Source: Deltaproteobacteria bacterium
Lineage (GTDB): Bacteria > Myxococcota_A > UBA796 > GCA-2862545
Direction of reading: 5' to 3'
NCBI GenBank assembly: GCA_007693595.1
Contig: REDI01000034.1
Coordinates: 1-64,000, forward strand
Length of the DNA: 64,000 bases
The notes below the pieces were generated by a model. It worked only from the letters and a program-made list of their open reading frames with translations. It ran no database searches and had not been told where the DNA came from. Of the stretch, positions 24,566 to 32,755 are shown piece after piece. A program made the translations under genes and the position numbers. Position 1 is the first letter of the stretch. Every line of letters starts with the position of its first letter.

Positions 24566-25504
24566 ATGCGTTGGATGTACCTAGGTCTTCTGGCTATTGC
24601 CTGCGGCGGAGACGACTTCCAGCCGGGCCCAGGTGGTGGCACTGGCGGTGGGGAGTCGGGGAACTGGCAAGACCTCAGCGTGAGCAGCAGCGCCACGCTG
24701 AACGCGATCTACGTTGGAGGCACGGGCGCTTTCATTATCGGCGACTCAGGGACAGCCTGGGACGTCGCTCCGGGCCTGTCCTCGCCGATGACCACAGGGT
24801 CCACGGTCGCCATGACCGGGGTCTGGGGCACGGGCGCGGGACCCACCGCCCAGCTCCTCGCGGTGGGCTACGTCGGCTCGGTCTTCGAGCGCGCGGGCCG
24901 AACCTGGGCTCTCCAGGATCATCCCGCTCTCGGAACGGCCAACCTGGAAGACATCGATGGCGATGGCGAAGACTTCACCGCGGTCAGCAGCACGGGCATC
25001 TTCCGCCGCCAGGGTGGTAGCTGGTCCTTCGAGACGGGGCAGGGGGGCAACCTCCGCAGCGTGTTTGTCGAAGACAACGGCGACGCTTGGGCCGTCGGGG
25101 ACGGCGGCTCCATCGTGCGCCGGGAGTCGGGGATCTGGTACGCCGTGGACTCACCGGCGAACGTCGACCTCCGAGGCGTCCACGGCAACGGCGAGCACCT
25201 GGTGGTGGTGGGCCACGGCGGTACGCTGCTCCAGTGGGATGGCCGCGAGTTCATCGCGCACTCCCAGCGGATCCAGGTGAACCTGCAAGACGTCTGGATG
25301 GCGCCGAGCGGCGTCGCTTTTGTGGTCGGAAACAACGGAACCGTCTACCGTTGGAACCCCAGCGCCTCGGGCGGGGTGCAGGGCACCTTGACCGACATCT
25401 CGGCCGACACCAGCAGCCACCTCTACGCGGTCGCGGGCTCCGATGATCGCAACGTCTGGACGGTCGGTGCGCGGGGAACCGTGCTTCGGCTTCGTCCTCA
25501 GTAG
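24566..25504 (+). CDS. Lipoprotein with beta-propeller-like repeats
   Basis: A 312-residue protein from ATG 24566 with GGAGG upstream. A short signal peptide with lipobox LAIAC is followed by a Gly-rich spacer (GPGGGTGGGESG). The rest consists of about six repeats of roughly 40 residues with a recurring VGxxGSVxRxx-type turn (AVGYVGSVFERAG, AVGDGGSIVRRESG, VVGHGGTLLQWDG, VVGNNGTVYRWN, TVGARGTVLRLRP). This is typical of YCF48-like or related six/seven-bladed propellers. It probably sits on the outer membrane. No ligand or function is evident; it is divergent from murA. Confidence 0.82.
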   Translation: MRWMYLGLLAIACGGDDFQPGPGGGTGGGESGNWQDLSVSSSATLNAIYVGGTGAFIIGDSGTAWDVAPGLSSPMTTGSTVAMTGVWGTGAGPTAQLLAVGYVGSVFERAGRTWALQDHPALGTANLEDIDGDGEDFTAVSSTGIFRRQGGSWSFETGQGGNLRSVFVEDNGDAWAVGDGGSIVRRESGIWYAVDSPANVDLRGVHGNGEHLVVVGHGGTLLQWDGREFIAHSQRIQVNLQDVWMAPSGVAFVVGNNGTVYRWNPSASGGVQGTLTDISADTSSHLYAVAGSDDRNVWTVGARGTVLRLRPQ

Positions 25505-25547
25505 CCTTCCCTTCGGGCATGTCGCGTCGCGGGTCGCGATGGACGGC

Positions 25548-26381
25548 TCAGTCCTCGGGGTCGAGGAGCTCTGGCCGGTCGAGCACCAGCTCGACCTTGC
25601 GCACCATCCCGCGGAGGGCGTTGGCCTGGCGGGCGGTCAGCCGAGCCCGCTGCAGGCTGCCGATGGCGGTCTGCCAGACCTTCTCGGGTGGGGTTCCGCG
25701 GGTGTAGCCGACCCGAGCCAGGACCCTCACCAGATCATCGGTGACCCCGGTGAGTTGGGAGAGGTCGGCGAGGGGATCGTCGAGGGTGGATCGATCGAGC
25801 GCGCGGGTGGGGGCGGCGCGGCGGCCGCCGACGGTGCGGCCGGTCGCTTCGATCCCGAGGGCTCGACCCCGCTCGAACCATGCGTGGGCGATGACGAGCA
25901 CAGCCTGACCCAGGTTGAGACTGGCGTGTTCGGGCGTAGGGATCCGCAGGACCGCCTGACAGCGATCCACGTGTTCCTTGGACAGCCCAAAGTCTTCGCG
26001 GCCGAAGAGCAAGGCGGTCGTGTGCTCTGAGTCGTCGTCGGACCAGTGCTGCTGGGCAAAGGTCGCGGGGTCGAGGATGGATTGATCGCCCCGACGGTGT
26101 CGAGCGGTGGTGGCGACGGCCCGATGACAGCCTTGGAGGGCGTCATCGAGGGTCGCGACGATCCGAAGGTTCGCGATGAGACGGTCACACCCAGGGGCCA
26201 TCCACCGCGCGCGCTCGGGGTCGAAGCACGGAGGATCGACCAGCACAAGGCGGTAGAGGCCCATGTTCGCCATCGCTCTGGCGCACGCACCGACGTTGCC
26301 GGGGTGTTGCGGCTGCACCAGCACCACCACCAGCCTCGCGGCCTGCTGCTCAAGGCTTAGGTCGAGGTCGGACAGAGGCAT
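25548..26381 (-). CDS. trmJ: SPOUT RNA methyltransferase, TrmJ-like
   Basis: A 277-residue protein from ATG 26381. The frame extends upstream, but those residues are low-complexity antisense of the dnaK-like gene. It has the TrmH/TrmJ motifs: VQPQHPGNVGACARAMANMG (motif 1), ALLFGREDFGLS (motif 2) and ASLNLGQAVLVIAHAW (motif 3), forming the trefoil SAM site. TrmJ methylates the 2'-hydroxyl of tRNA position 32. The C-terminal 90 residues, with QLTGVTDDLVRVLARVGYTRGT, are an added helical domain. It follows the Hsp70 gene by 25 bases and is probably co-transcribed. Its exact target is inferred from family similarity. Confidence 0.87.
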   Translation of the reverse strand: MPLSDLDLSLEQQAARLVVVLVQPQHPGNVGACARAMANMGLYRLVLVDPPCFDPERARWMAPGCDRLIANLRIVATLDDALQGCHRAVATTARHRRGDQSILDPATFAQQHWSDDDSEHTTALLFGREDFGLSKEHVDRCQAVLRIPTPEHASLNLGQAVLVIAHAWFERGRALGIEATGRTVGGRRAAPTRALDRSTLDDPLADLSQLTGVTDDLVRVLARVGYTRGTPPEKVWQTAIGSLQRARLTARQANALRGMVRKVELVLDRPELLDPED

Positions 26382-26406
26382 GGGGGGCGTCGTGCTGGGG
26401 ATTGTC

Positions 26407-28293
26407 TCAGCGCTTACCGCCGAAGATCCAGCGGAAGAGTCGGGTGAAGAAGCCGAGCTTCTCGGGCGCTGGGGGCTGGGCGCTTTGGGGGGCGGTCGAA
26501 CCGGGGGCGTCGTCGCTCGACGGCTGCGCGCTGGGCTTGGGCTTGATGGGCGCGATCGGCGCGGCTTCTTCGGCCTTGCGATGCTCTTCTGCCGTGCTCT
26601 CGTCGCGCGCCGGGGCGGACTGGGCGGTCTCGTCGCGGTCCGCGTTGTCGTCGGCCTCGTCCTCGGTGGGACCGCCGCGGAGAGAAGAGGTCGGCATGTT
26701 GAGAGGCATGGGGGGGGGCTTGGGCGCCTCGGGTTCGTCCTTCTTCTTCTTCTTGACGCGGCGTTTGCTGCCGCCGTCATCGTCTTTGCCGAGCTTGATG
26801 CGCGACTCGACGAGTTCGCCGGTGTCGGTGTCGCGGGCCGAGAGGTTGAGGATGCCTTCGGAGTCGATGTCGAAGGTGACCTCGACCTTGACGTCGCCCT
26901 TGGGTGCCGGCCGCAACCCCTGAAAGACGAAGGTGCCCAAGAGCTCGTTCTCGGCCACGTGCTTGGACTCGCCTTGGTAGATCTTGAGCATGATCGAGCG
27001 CTGCTCGTTCTTGCTCGTGGTCAGGGTTCGGGTCTCGAAGTGGGGGAGAGGCTGGTTCTTGGGGAAGAGGGTGTGCATGGTGCCGTCGTTGCGGCTGATG
27101 CCGATCGCCATGGGCAGTACGTCGAGGAGCGTGACCTCGGCGTCGGCGCCCCGGGAGACCAGGCTGTGCGCCATGATCGCCGCCCCGATCCCGACCGCTT
27201 CGTCGGGGTGGACCTTCTGGCTCGGGGGGCGGCCGAGGAAGGCTTCGACCTTGCGGCGCACGAGCGGCATGCGTGACTGACCACCGACGAGCAGGATCTC
27301 GTCGAGCTGGTCACGGTTGCTGTTGGCTTCTTTGAGGATGCGCTCACAGGTACGAATGGAGCGCTCCACCAGGTCAGCCGTGAGCTTCTCGAGGTCTTCG
27401 CGGGTGACGCGTAGCTTGAGATCGAGGGGGTTGCCGTTGTCGTCGTCGCAGATGTGCTCGATGAAGATCTCTTCTTCGGTCGTAGAGGAGAGGTTGATCT
27501 TTGCCTTCTCGGAGGACTGCCGGACCCGTGTGACCGCCGATCGGTCGTAGGATAGGTCGATGCCGGTGTTGTCGAGGAAGGTGCTCAGCACGTGCTGCAT
27601 GAGCCGATCGTCGAAGTCGACGCCGCCGAGGAAGGTATCGCCGCCGGTGGCGATGACCTCGAAGATCTTGTCTTTGATGCGGATAATCGAGATATCGAAT
27701 GTGCCGCCGCCGAGATCGTAGATGGCCACGGTCTGGTCGAGCGTGCGGCCCAGGCCGTAGGCGAGGGCTGCCGCCGTGGGCTCATTGAGCACCCGCAGCA
27801 CCTTGATGCCCGCCAGCTTGCCCGCGGAGCGAACGGCTTGGCGCTGCTTGTCGTTGAAGTAGGCGGGAACCGTGATGACGGCGCGATCGACGGTCTCGCC
27901 GATCGCGTCTTCGGCGTTGTCGCGGATCCGCGCGAGGATGGCCGCCGAGATCTGCTCGAGGGTGAAGACCTGGTCTTTGACCTTGATCAAGACCTCGGAG
28001 GACTCGCCTTCGACGAGCTCGTAGGTGAAGACCTGCTTCATGGACTCCATTTGCTTGGAGCCATAGTTCCGCCCGATCAGACGCTTGGAGGCCGCCACCG
28101 TAGCGTCAGGGTTGGCGCTGGCTTGTGCCTGCGCTTCTTCGCCGACGAGCCGGTTGCCCGACTTGTCAATGGCGAAGACGGAAGGAATGGTCTTCTGACC
28201 GTTCCTATAGGTGATGACCTTGGGCTTTCCGCCCTCTATCAGGGCCGCGCACGAGTTCGTGGTGCCCAGGTCGATCCCGATCGCCCTTCCCAT
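26407..28293 (-). CDS. DnaK-like Hsp70 lacking the helical lid
   Basis: A 628-residue Hsp70 starting at ATG 28293 ([14 protein letters not shown]). The nucleotide-binding domain is intact, including [33 protein letters not shown] and [15 protein letters not shown]. The interdomain linker DVLPMAIG and the beta-sandwich substrate domain run to [18 protein letters not shown]. The usual helical lid of about 100 residues is absent. In its place is a charged, disordered tail (KKKKK, then Pro/Ala/Asp-rich) ending in an amphipathic, basic-aromatic 15-mer ([15 protein letters not shown]). It is probably a paralog specialised in holding or membrane targeting rather than the general DnaK; no grpE is adjacent. 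Confidence 0.9.
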   Translation of the reverse strand: MGRAIGIDLGTTNSCAALIEGGKPKVITYRNGQKTIPSVFAIDKSGNRLVGEEAQAQASANPDATVAASKRLIGRNYGSKQMESMKQVFTYELVEGESSEVLIKVKDQVFTLEQISAAILARIRDNAEDAIGETVDRAVITVPAYFNDKQRQAVRSAGKLAGIKVLRVLNEPTAAALAYGLGRTLDQTVAIYDLGGGTFDISIIRIKDKIFEVIATGGDTFLGGVDFDDRLMQHVLSTFLDNTGIDLSYDRSAVTRVRQSSEKAKINLSSTTEEEIFIEHICDDDNGNPLDLKLRVTREDLEKLTADLVERSIRTCERILKEANSNRDQLDEILLVGGQSRMPLVRRKVEAFLGRPPSQKVHPDEAVGIGAAIMAHSLVSRGADAEVTLLDVLPMAIGISRNDGTMHTLFPKNQPLPHFETRTLTTSKNEQRSIMLKIYQGESKHVAENELLGTFVFQGLRPAPKGDVKVEVTFDIDSEGILNLSARDTDTGELVESRIKLGKDDDGGSKRRVKKKKKDEPEAPKPPPMPLNMPTSSLRGGPTEDEADDNADRDETAQSAPARDESTAEEHRKAEEAAPIAPIKPKPSAQPSSDDAPGSTAPQSAQPPAPEKLGFFTRLFRWIFGGKR

Positions 28294-28678
28294 GTGTTGT
28301 TTCTTCCTCTCGCAAGGGCTGGGGAGCCAGGCCGCTGAGCCCGCCTCAGGCGACCCCCGTTCGAACAAAGTGCTAGCACATGCGCGCGAGCAGTCCAAGG
28401 CGCTTGCTGGAACCCAGCTCGACCGACGGCGCGTCAAGCCGGGTACGCAGTCTGGATACCGGGCCTCACTCTAAGAAGATGCGCGCCTCAATGGGAGCCC
28501 TTGTGCTCGTGAGAGGGGCGCCGATCGGTACGTGGACGAGGGGTCGAGCTGCGCGCCGGGGCGGGGCGCCATCAGGGTCGGGGCGGTGGAGGGCTCACCG
28601 TGGCCCCCCTGGGGAGGCGCTGTGGTACAGACTGTGCTATGCCAGCCGAGAAGCGGATAACGACTCTCTGGAGGTTTT
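28294..28678. other. Divergent intergenic region, 385 bp
   Basis: It separates the minus-strand Hsp70 gene from the plus-strand coiled-coil gene. GTGCTAGCAC at 28370-28379 is a perfect 10-base palindrome about 75 bases before the Hsp70 start. Its CTAGCACT half resembles part of a CIRCE element, but the second half is missing, so I do not call HrcA control. No gene is convincing here. Confidence 0.4.
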
Positions 28679-29182
28679 ATGGATGACAGGGTTCAAGAGC
28701 TCGCGCGACGGTTCAAGCACGTCCTCGACGAGGTCGCGAGGGGGCGCGAGGCCGCCGAGGTCGAGCTGGAGCGCCAGCAGGCCGAGGCCCGAGCGGCTCG
28801 ACACAAGCTCCTCTCGGAACTGGCGGACTTCGGCGAGGCGGTCGGTCACATCGAGGTCACCCGCGCCGAGGATCGCGTCGCGCTCCGTCGCGACGAGCGC
28901 GAGCTGGTCTTCTCGGCTGAGGGCGTAGCAGACCGGGTGGTCGTCCAGCTCCTCCCTCACAGCCAGACCGAAGGCGCGCCTCCCATCCACATCTACCGTC
29001 ACCCCGACGCGGCGATGCGCTGGGTGCTGTCGGTCGGCGAGGGGCGCGCCGCTGCGGCGGAGTTGCTCTTTGACAGTGGCCTCATCCACCTCCTGACGGA
29101 GGGCCTGGGGCTGCCCGCCCCCATGCCCGCGCTCCGTGCTCCCCAGCCCGCCCTCGACGACCTCGTGCCCGACAAGGGCTGA
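28679..29182 (+). CDS. Coiled-coil protein of unknown function
   Basis: A 167-residue protein from ATG 28679 with GGAGG four bases upstream. Residues 1-55 form a charged heptad-rich coiled coil (RFKHVLDEVARGREAAEVEL, RQQAEARAARHKLL). The remainder is a small alpha/beta domain with the run ERELVFSAEGVADRVVVQLL and HIYRHPDAAMRWVLS. No signal or membrane segment is present. It is divergent from the Hsp70 gene, so a chaperone link is possible but unsupported. The C-terminus (PAPMPALRAPQPAL) is Pro-rich. No family recognised. Confidence 0.7.
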   Translation: MDDRVQELARRFKHVLDEVARGREAAEVELERQQAEARAARHKLLSELADFGEAVGHIEVTRAEDRVALRRDERELVFSAEGVADRVVVQLLPHSQTEGAPPIHIYRHPDAAMRWVLSVGEGRAAAAELLFDSGLIHLLTEGLGLPAPMPALRAPQPALDDLVPDKG

Positions 29183-29194
29183 GTCGTGGGGCCG

Positions 29195-30442
29195 CTAAGG
29201 GCTCCCGAGGGGCGTCACGACTCGGAGGCTCACGATCGATCGATCAGTCGACTCCTCGACGATCAGGGTTAGCCCTTCGATTTTCAGGGTCTCCCCTTTG
29301 ACGGGGATGCGGCCGGTGCGGGTGAGGACCAGCCCTGCGATGGTCTCGTAGTCCCCCTCGGGGAGGGGAAGGCCCAGGGCGTCCGAGACCTCCTCGATCT
29401 CGGCGCGCGCGGGCACCCGCCACTCCCGCTCCCCGAGCCGCTGGATCAGGGGCTCTGCTCCGTCGCGCTCGTCGCGGATCTCGCCGAGGATCTCTTCGAG
29501 CAGATCTTCGATCGTTACGATGCCGACGCTTCCGCCGTACTCGTCCACCACGACGGCGAGGGGATCACGCCGCTGCCGGAGCTCCGTGAGGAGGTGGTCG
29601 ACCCGCTTGAACTCCGGGACGAAGATCGCGGGCTCCATCAGGGAGGCGACGGGCCCATCGGGGTCGGGGGCGAAGAGCAAGCCGCTTACGTGCACGATCC
29701 CTACGATGTTGTCGACGCGATCCCGGTAGATCGGAAGCCGGCTGTAGCCGCTGGTCACCGCCATGGCGCCCGCCTCGGCGATGGTCGCTTCTTGGGACAT
29801 GGCCTGCACGTCGACGAGGGGAGTCATCACCTCTTCGACGGGGGTCTCGGAGATCTCGAAGACTCGCCGGATCAGTCGTCGATCCTCCTCGGCGATGCCC
29901 CCATCGCTCGTGTGGCTCTCGTCGCCGAGCAGATCGACGATCTCCTCGCGACTGACCGGCTTGGCCTGGCTCGGGCCCAAGAGTCGATCGAGCAGCCGCG
30001 TCCAGGCCCCGACGAGGAGCAGGGCGGGGTAGAAGAGCGTCTCGGCGACGTTCAGGGGGTAAGCCAGGAAGGGCACGATCCGGGTCGCGTGGTGCTGGAA
30101 GATCGTCTTCGGGAGACTCTCGCCAAAGACAAGGGTGAGCGGGGTATACACGACCCCCGCCAGCAAGCCGAGCTCAAGGTTGAGGGTGGTCATGATGGTG
30201 ACGACGAAGGTCGCGCCGGTGACGGTGCTGAGGTTTGTGCCGATGAGGCAGGTGCCCAGCAAGAGATCCTCGCGAGACAAGAGCTTGAGCGCTAGCCGCG
30301 CGCCATGGTTGCCCTCGTTGGACATCGTGGCGAGCTTCAGCCGATCGGCGTTGACCATGGCGATCTCGGATCCGCTGAAGAAGGCCTCGGCGATGAGGCA
30401 GACCGCGATCCCGACCCCCAGGAGCGTGAGCGTTGCGATCAT
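29195..30442 (-). CDS. CNNM/HlyC-CorC-family membrane protein (second of pair)
   Basis: A 415-residue protein. The N-terminal DUF21/CNNM domain has three or four membrane segments (LIAEAFFSGSEIAMVNADR; TGATFVVTIMTT; FGESLPKTIFQHH). Two CBS domains follow (PVEEVMTPLVDVQAMS; DPLAVVVDEYGGSVGIVT) and then a CorC/HlyC C-terminal domain (EGDYETIAGLVLTRTGRIP). The family is linked to magnesium or cobalt transport and is sometimes misnamed hemolysin. ATG 30442 overlaps the upstream paralog stop as ATGA, so translational coupling is likely. It belongs to the long minus-strand operon. The exact transported ion is not known. Confidence 0.92.
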   Translation of the reverse strand: MIATLTLLGVGIAVCLIAEAFFSGSEIAMVNADRLKLATMSNEGNHGARLALKLLSREDLLLGTCLIGTNLSTVTGATFVVTIMTTLNLELGLLAGVVYTPLTLVFGESLPKTIFQHHATRIVPFLAYPLNVAETLFYPALLLVGAWTRLLDRLLGPSQAKPVSREEIVDLLGDESHTSDGGIAEEDRRLIRRVFEISETPVEEVMTPLVDVQAMSQEATIAEAGAMAVTSGYSRLPIYRDRVDNIVGIVHVSGLLFAPDPDGPVASLMEPAIFVPEFKRVDHLLTELRQRRDPLAVVVDEYGGSVGIVTIEDLLEEILGEIRDERDGAEPLIQRLGEREWRVPARAEIEEVSDALGLPLPEGDYETIAGLVLTRTGRIPVKGETLKIEGLTLIVEESTDRSIVSLRVVTPLGSP

Positions 30443-31746
30443 GGGTCCCCCTCTCCCGACTCGAGCACGGGCCCGCCGCGGACCAGGACCTCTTCGATGC
30501 GGCGTCCCTCCATGCGCCGAACGATAAAGCGCACCCCGCCGTGGGTGATCGCGTCTCCGCGGTGGGGCAAGCGGCCGATGTGGTGGAAGACGAAGCCGCC
30601 GAGGGTGTGGTAGTCCCCCTCGGGGAGCGGGATCCCCGTGGTTTCCGCGAAATCCGAGAGGTCCATCCCCGCGTCGACGACCCAAGCTCCGGGACCGATG
30701 GCCTGCGCGTCGAGGTCTTCTTCGTCGTCGATGTCGGGAAACTCGCCGAAGAGCTCGGCGAGTAGATCGTCGAGGGTCACGAGCCCGACCAGGGTTCCAT
30801 GCTCGTCGACGATGAAGGCCATGTGGATGGACTTCTCCATGAAGGAGCGCAGCATGTCCTGGGCGGGCTTGGAGGGCGGAACGAAGACGGGCGGGAGGAG
30901 CAGCTCGCGGACGGCCTCGGGGGAGGTCGGGGGCGCGTGACGAAAGCGAAGCACGTCCTTGATCAGCAGCACTCCGATGATGTTGTCGGGGTCGTTCTCG
31001 TAGATGGGGACCCGCGAGTATCCCTGCTCGCGGCATGCGCTCAGCAGGTCGGGCCACGGGGTGTCGATGGCCAGCGAGAAGACGTCGGGCCGCGGGGTCT
31101 TGATCCGACCCACCGTCAGCTCTTCGAAGTCGAAGACGGCCTCGACGATGTCGCGCTCCTGCTGCTCGACGCTGCCATCCAGGGTGCCTTGATCGAGCAG
31201 CCCCATCAGCTCGGCGGGGCGAAGGCTATCTTCACTCGCGCCGGGTCGGACCTGGGCGGCGCGGGCCAGCAGGCCGACCAGACCCGAGAGCACGACGCGA
31301 AGCGGGAAGACCAGCCAGGAGAAGAGTGTCAGCGGCCAGGCGATAGTCTTGGACCAAAGCACGTTGTATCGGAACGCGATGATCTTGGGGGTCACCTCGG
31401 AGATCATGACCAGCGAGGGGGTAACGACCGCGATGTTGAGCCAGGGGTCGAGCCAGGGGTAGGGGGTCAGCCCCTCGAAGAGGTTGGCGCCGACGCTCGC
31501 GAAGGCGACGTTGACCGTCTCGTTACCGATGAGCAAGGTCGCGATGAGGGTCGTGCGCCGCTGGAGCAAGCCGACGACCCGTCCGCCGAGCCCCCCTGCC
31601 GACTCGAGGCGCTGCCGGTCGATCTTCTGAAGGCTGAACAGCGCGGTCTCGGTGCCCGAGAAGACGAAAGAGAGCACGAGAAGTCCAGCCGCCAGGAGGA
31701 CGGCGGCGGCCAAGGGGAGGCCGGTGGTGGTGGCGAGCATCGTCAC
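30439..31746 (-). CDS. CNNM/HlyC-CorC-family membrane protein (first of pair)
   Basis: A 435-residue paralog of the downstream gene with the same architecture: DUF21/CNNM membrane part (VLSFVFSGTETALFSLQKID; VMISEVTPKIIAFRYN), CBS pair (TVGRIKTPRPDVFSLAID; SIHMAFIVDEHGTLVGLVT) and the CorC C-terminal domain (EGDYHTLGGFVFHHIGRLP). GTG 31746 overlaps the thiL stop as GTGA. An ATG two codons in is also possible. The two CNNM proteins could form a heterodimeric transporter, since such proteins dimerise through their CBS domains. Pairing in tandem suggests duplication followed by divergence. Confidence 0.92.
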   Translation of the reverse strand: MTMLATTTGLPLAAAVLLAAGLLVLSFVFSGTETALFSLQKIDRQRLESAGGLGGRVVGLLQRRTTLIATLLIGNETVNVAFASVGANLFEGLTPYPWLDPWLNIAVVTPSLVMISEVTPKIIAFRYNVLWSKTIAWPLTLFSWLVFPLRVVLSGLVGLLARAAQVRPGASEDSLRPAELMGLLDQGTLDGSVEQQERDIVEAVFDFEELTVGRIKTPRPDVFSLAIDTPWPDLLSACREQGYSRVPIYENDPDNIIGVLLIKDVLRFRHAPPTSPEAVRELLLPPVFVPPSKPAQDMLRSFMEKSIHMAFIVDEHGTLVGLVTLDDLLAELFGEFPDIDDEEDLDAQAIGPGAWVVDAGMDLSDFAETTGIPLPEGDYHTLGGFVFHHIGRLPHRGDAITHGGVRFIVRRMEGRRIEEVLVRGGPVLESGEGDP

Positions 31747-32609
31747 CTCGCCCCCCCGGTGGGGTGATGGCTCCAGGGCGGGCTAGGCCATGGACCGTCG
31801 GTGAGCGTGACGGAGGGGTCGGCCTGGAACGTCCCGAGCTCGTGCAGGGCGATGCCGTGTCGATGAGCGAGCTCGTGCAGCTCGGGGAGCGCCTGAGGGG
31901 CGGCGCTGAAGAGCAGCTCGTAGTCGTCGCCGCCGCACAGGGCGAGGGTCCGAGGGTCGTAGCGCCCGCCCGCCAGATCAGGATCGCGGAGGAGAGAGGA
32001 CGGATCGAGCGTGATGCCGACGTTGCTGGCGCGGCAGAGCCGTGGAAGGTCGTGCAGGAGGCCGTCGGAGAGATCCATGACGGCGTGGAGCTTCGGGGCT
32101 GCTTCCAGGGCGAAGGCCAGCCGAGGGGCGGGCCGTCGGAGGGCGCGCAAGGCGCGCGCAGGAGGGGTCGGGTCGAGGTAGCCTCGGGCCGCGAGTCCTG
32201 GCGTGCCGGTGAGGCATAGCCGGTCGCCTACCCGCCCCGCGCTGCGGGTGAGGACCGGGCCGGGGCAGCGGCCAGCGAGCGCGACCCCTACGACCCTTGG
32301 GCCTGGGGTGCCTGTCGTGTCGCCCCCCACGACGCTGATCTGCCACTGTTCGCACGCCTCGGCGATCCCTTGAGCGAGCGCCTCGGCGTAAGGCAGGTCC
32401 TCGCCGAGGGCCAGGGTGAGGAGCATCCAGGTGGGGCGGGCCCCCATCGCCGCCAGATCGCTCACGCTCACGGCCACCGCCTTGTACCCTACATCGGCAG
32501 GCGAGAGGCGTTCGTTGAAGTGCACGCCCTCCATGAGCAGGTCGGTCGTGAGGACCTCGCCGGATCCTAGCACCGCCGCGTCGTCTCCGACCGGCACCTT
32601 GAGCGGCAC
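31743..32609 (-). CDS. thiL: Thiamine-monophosphate kinase (start uncertain)
   Basis: About 289 residues read from GTG 32609. Conserved ThiL motifs include VGDDAAVL, DLAAMGARP, SVVGGDTT and MDLSDGLLHDL with its catalytic acids. The reaction phosphorylates thiamine monophosphate to thiamine diphosphate. The N-terminal helix of ThiL is encoded in frame upstream of GTG (VESRIIAALLRRLPSSR, aligning with the E. coli start region), yet I find no ATG, GTG or TTG between there and the previous stop near 32756. The start may therefore be a rarer codon upstream. The gene overlaps the CNNM gene downstream by GTGA. Confidence 0.9.
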   Translation of the reverse strand: MPLKVPVGDDAAVLGSGEVLTTDLLMEGVHFNERLSPADVGYKAVAVSVSDLAAMGARPTWMLLTLALGEDLPYAEALAQGIAEACEQWQISVVGGDTTGTPGPRVVGVALAGRCPGPVLTRSAGRVGDRLCLTGTPGLAARGYLDPTPPARALRALRRPAPRLAFALEAAPKLHAVMDLSDGLLHDLPRLCRASNVGITLDPSSLLRDPDLAGGRYDPRTLALCGGDDYELLFSAAPQALPELHELAHRHGIALHELGTFQADPSVTLTDGPWPSPPWSHHPTGGAR

Positions 32610-32755
32610 GCGGCTGGATGGCAGGCGCCGAAGCAGCGCGGCGATGATGCGTGACTCGACGCTCGAAGGCTCGGGCTCAGGGTCGGGACTGGGGGGTTCC
32701 AGGGGTTCCTCTCCGAAGAAACGGAGTATATCAGGACCGGGCGAAGTCGTCCCGT

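Noticed and set aside
26382-26780. N-terminal extension of the TrmJ frame
   Set aside because: The added 133 residues are Ser/Pro/Arg low-complexity and lie within the Hsp70 coding sequence; ATG 26381 opens just before motif 1.
28360-28385. CIRCE element for the Hsp70 gene
   Set aside because: Only one half resembles the consensus; the second half at the required spacing is missing.
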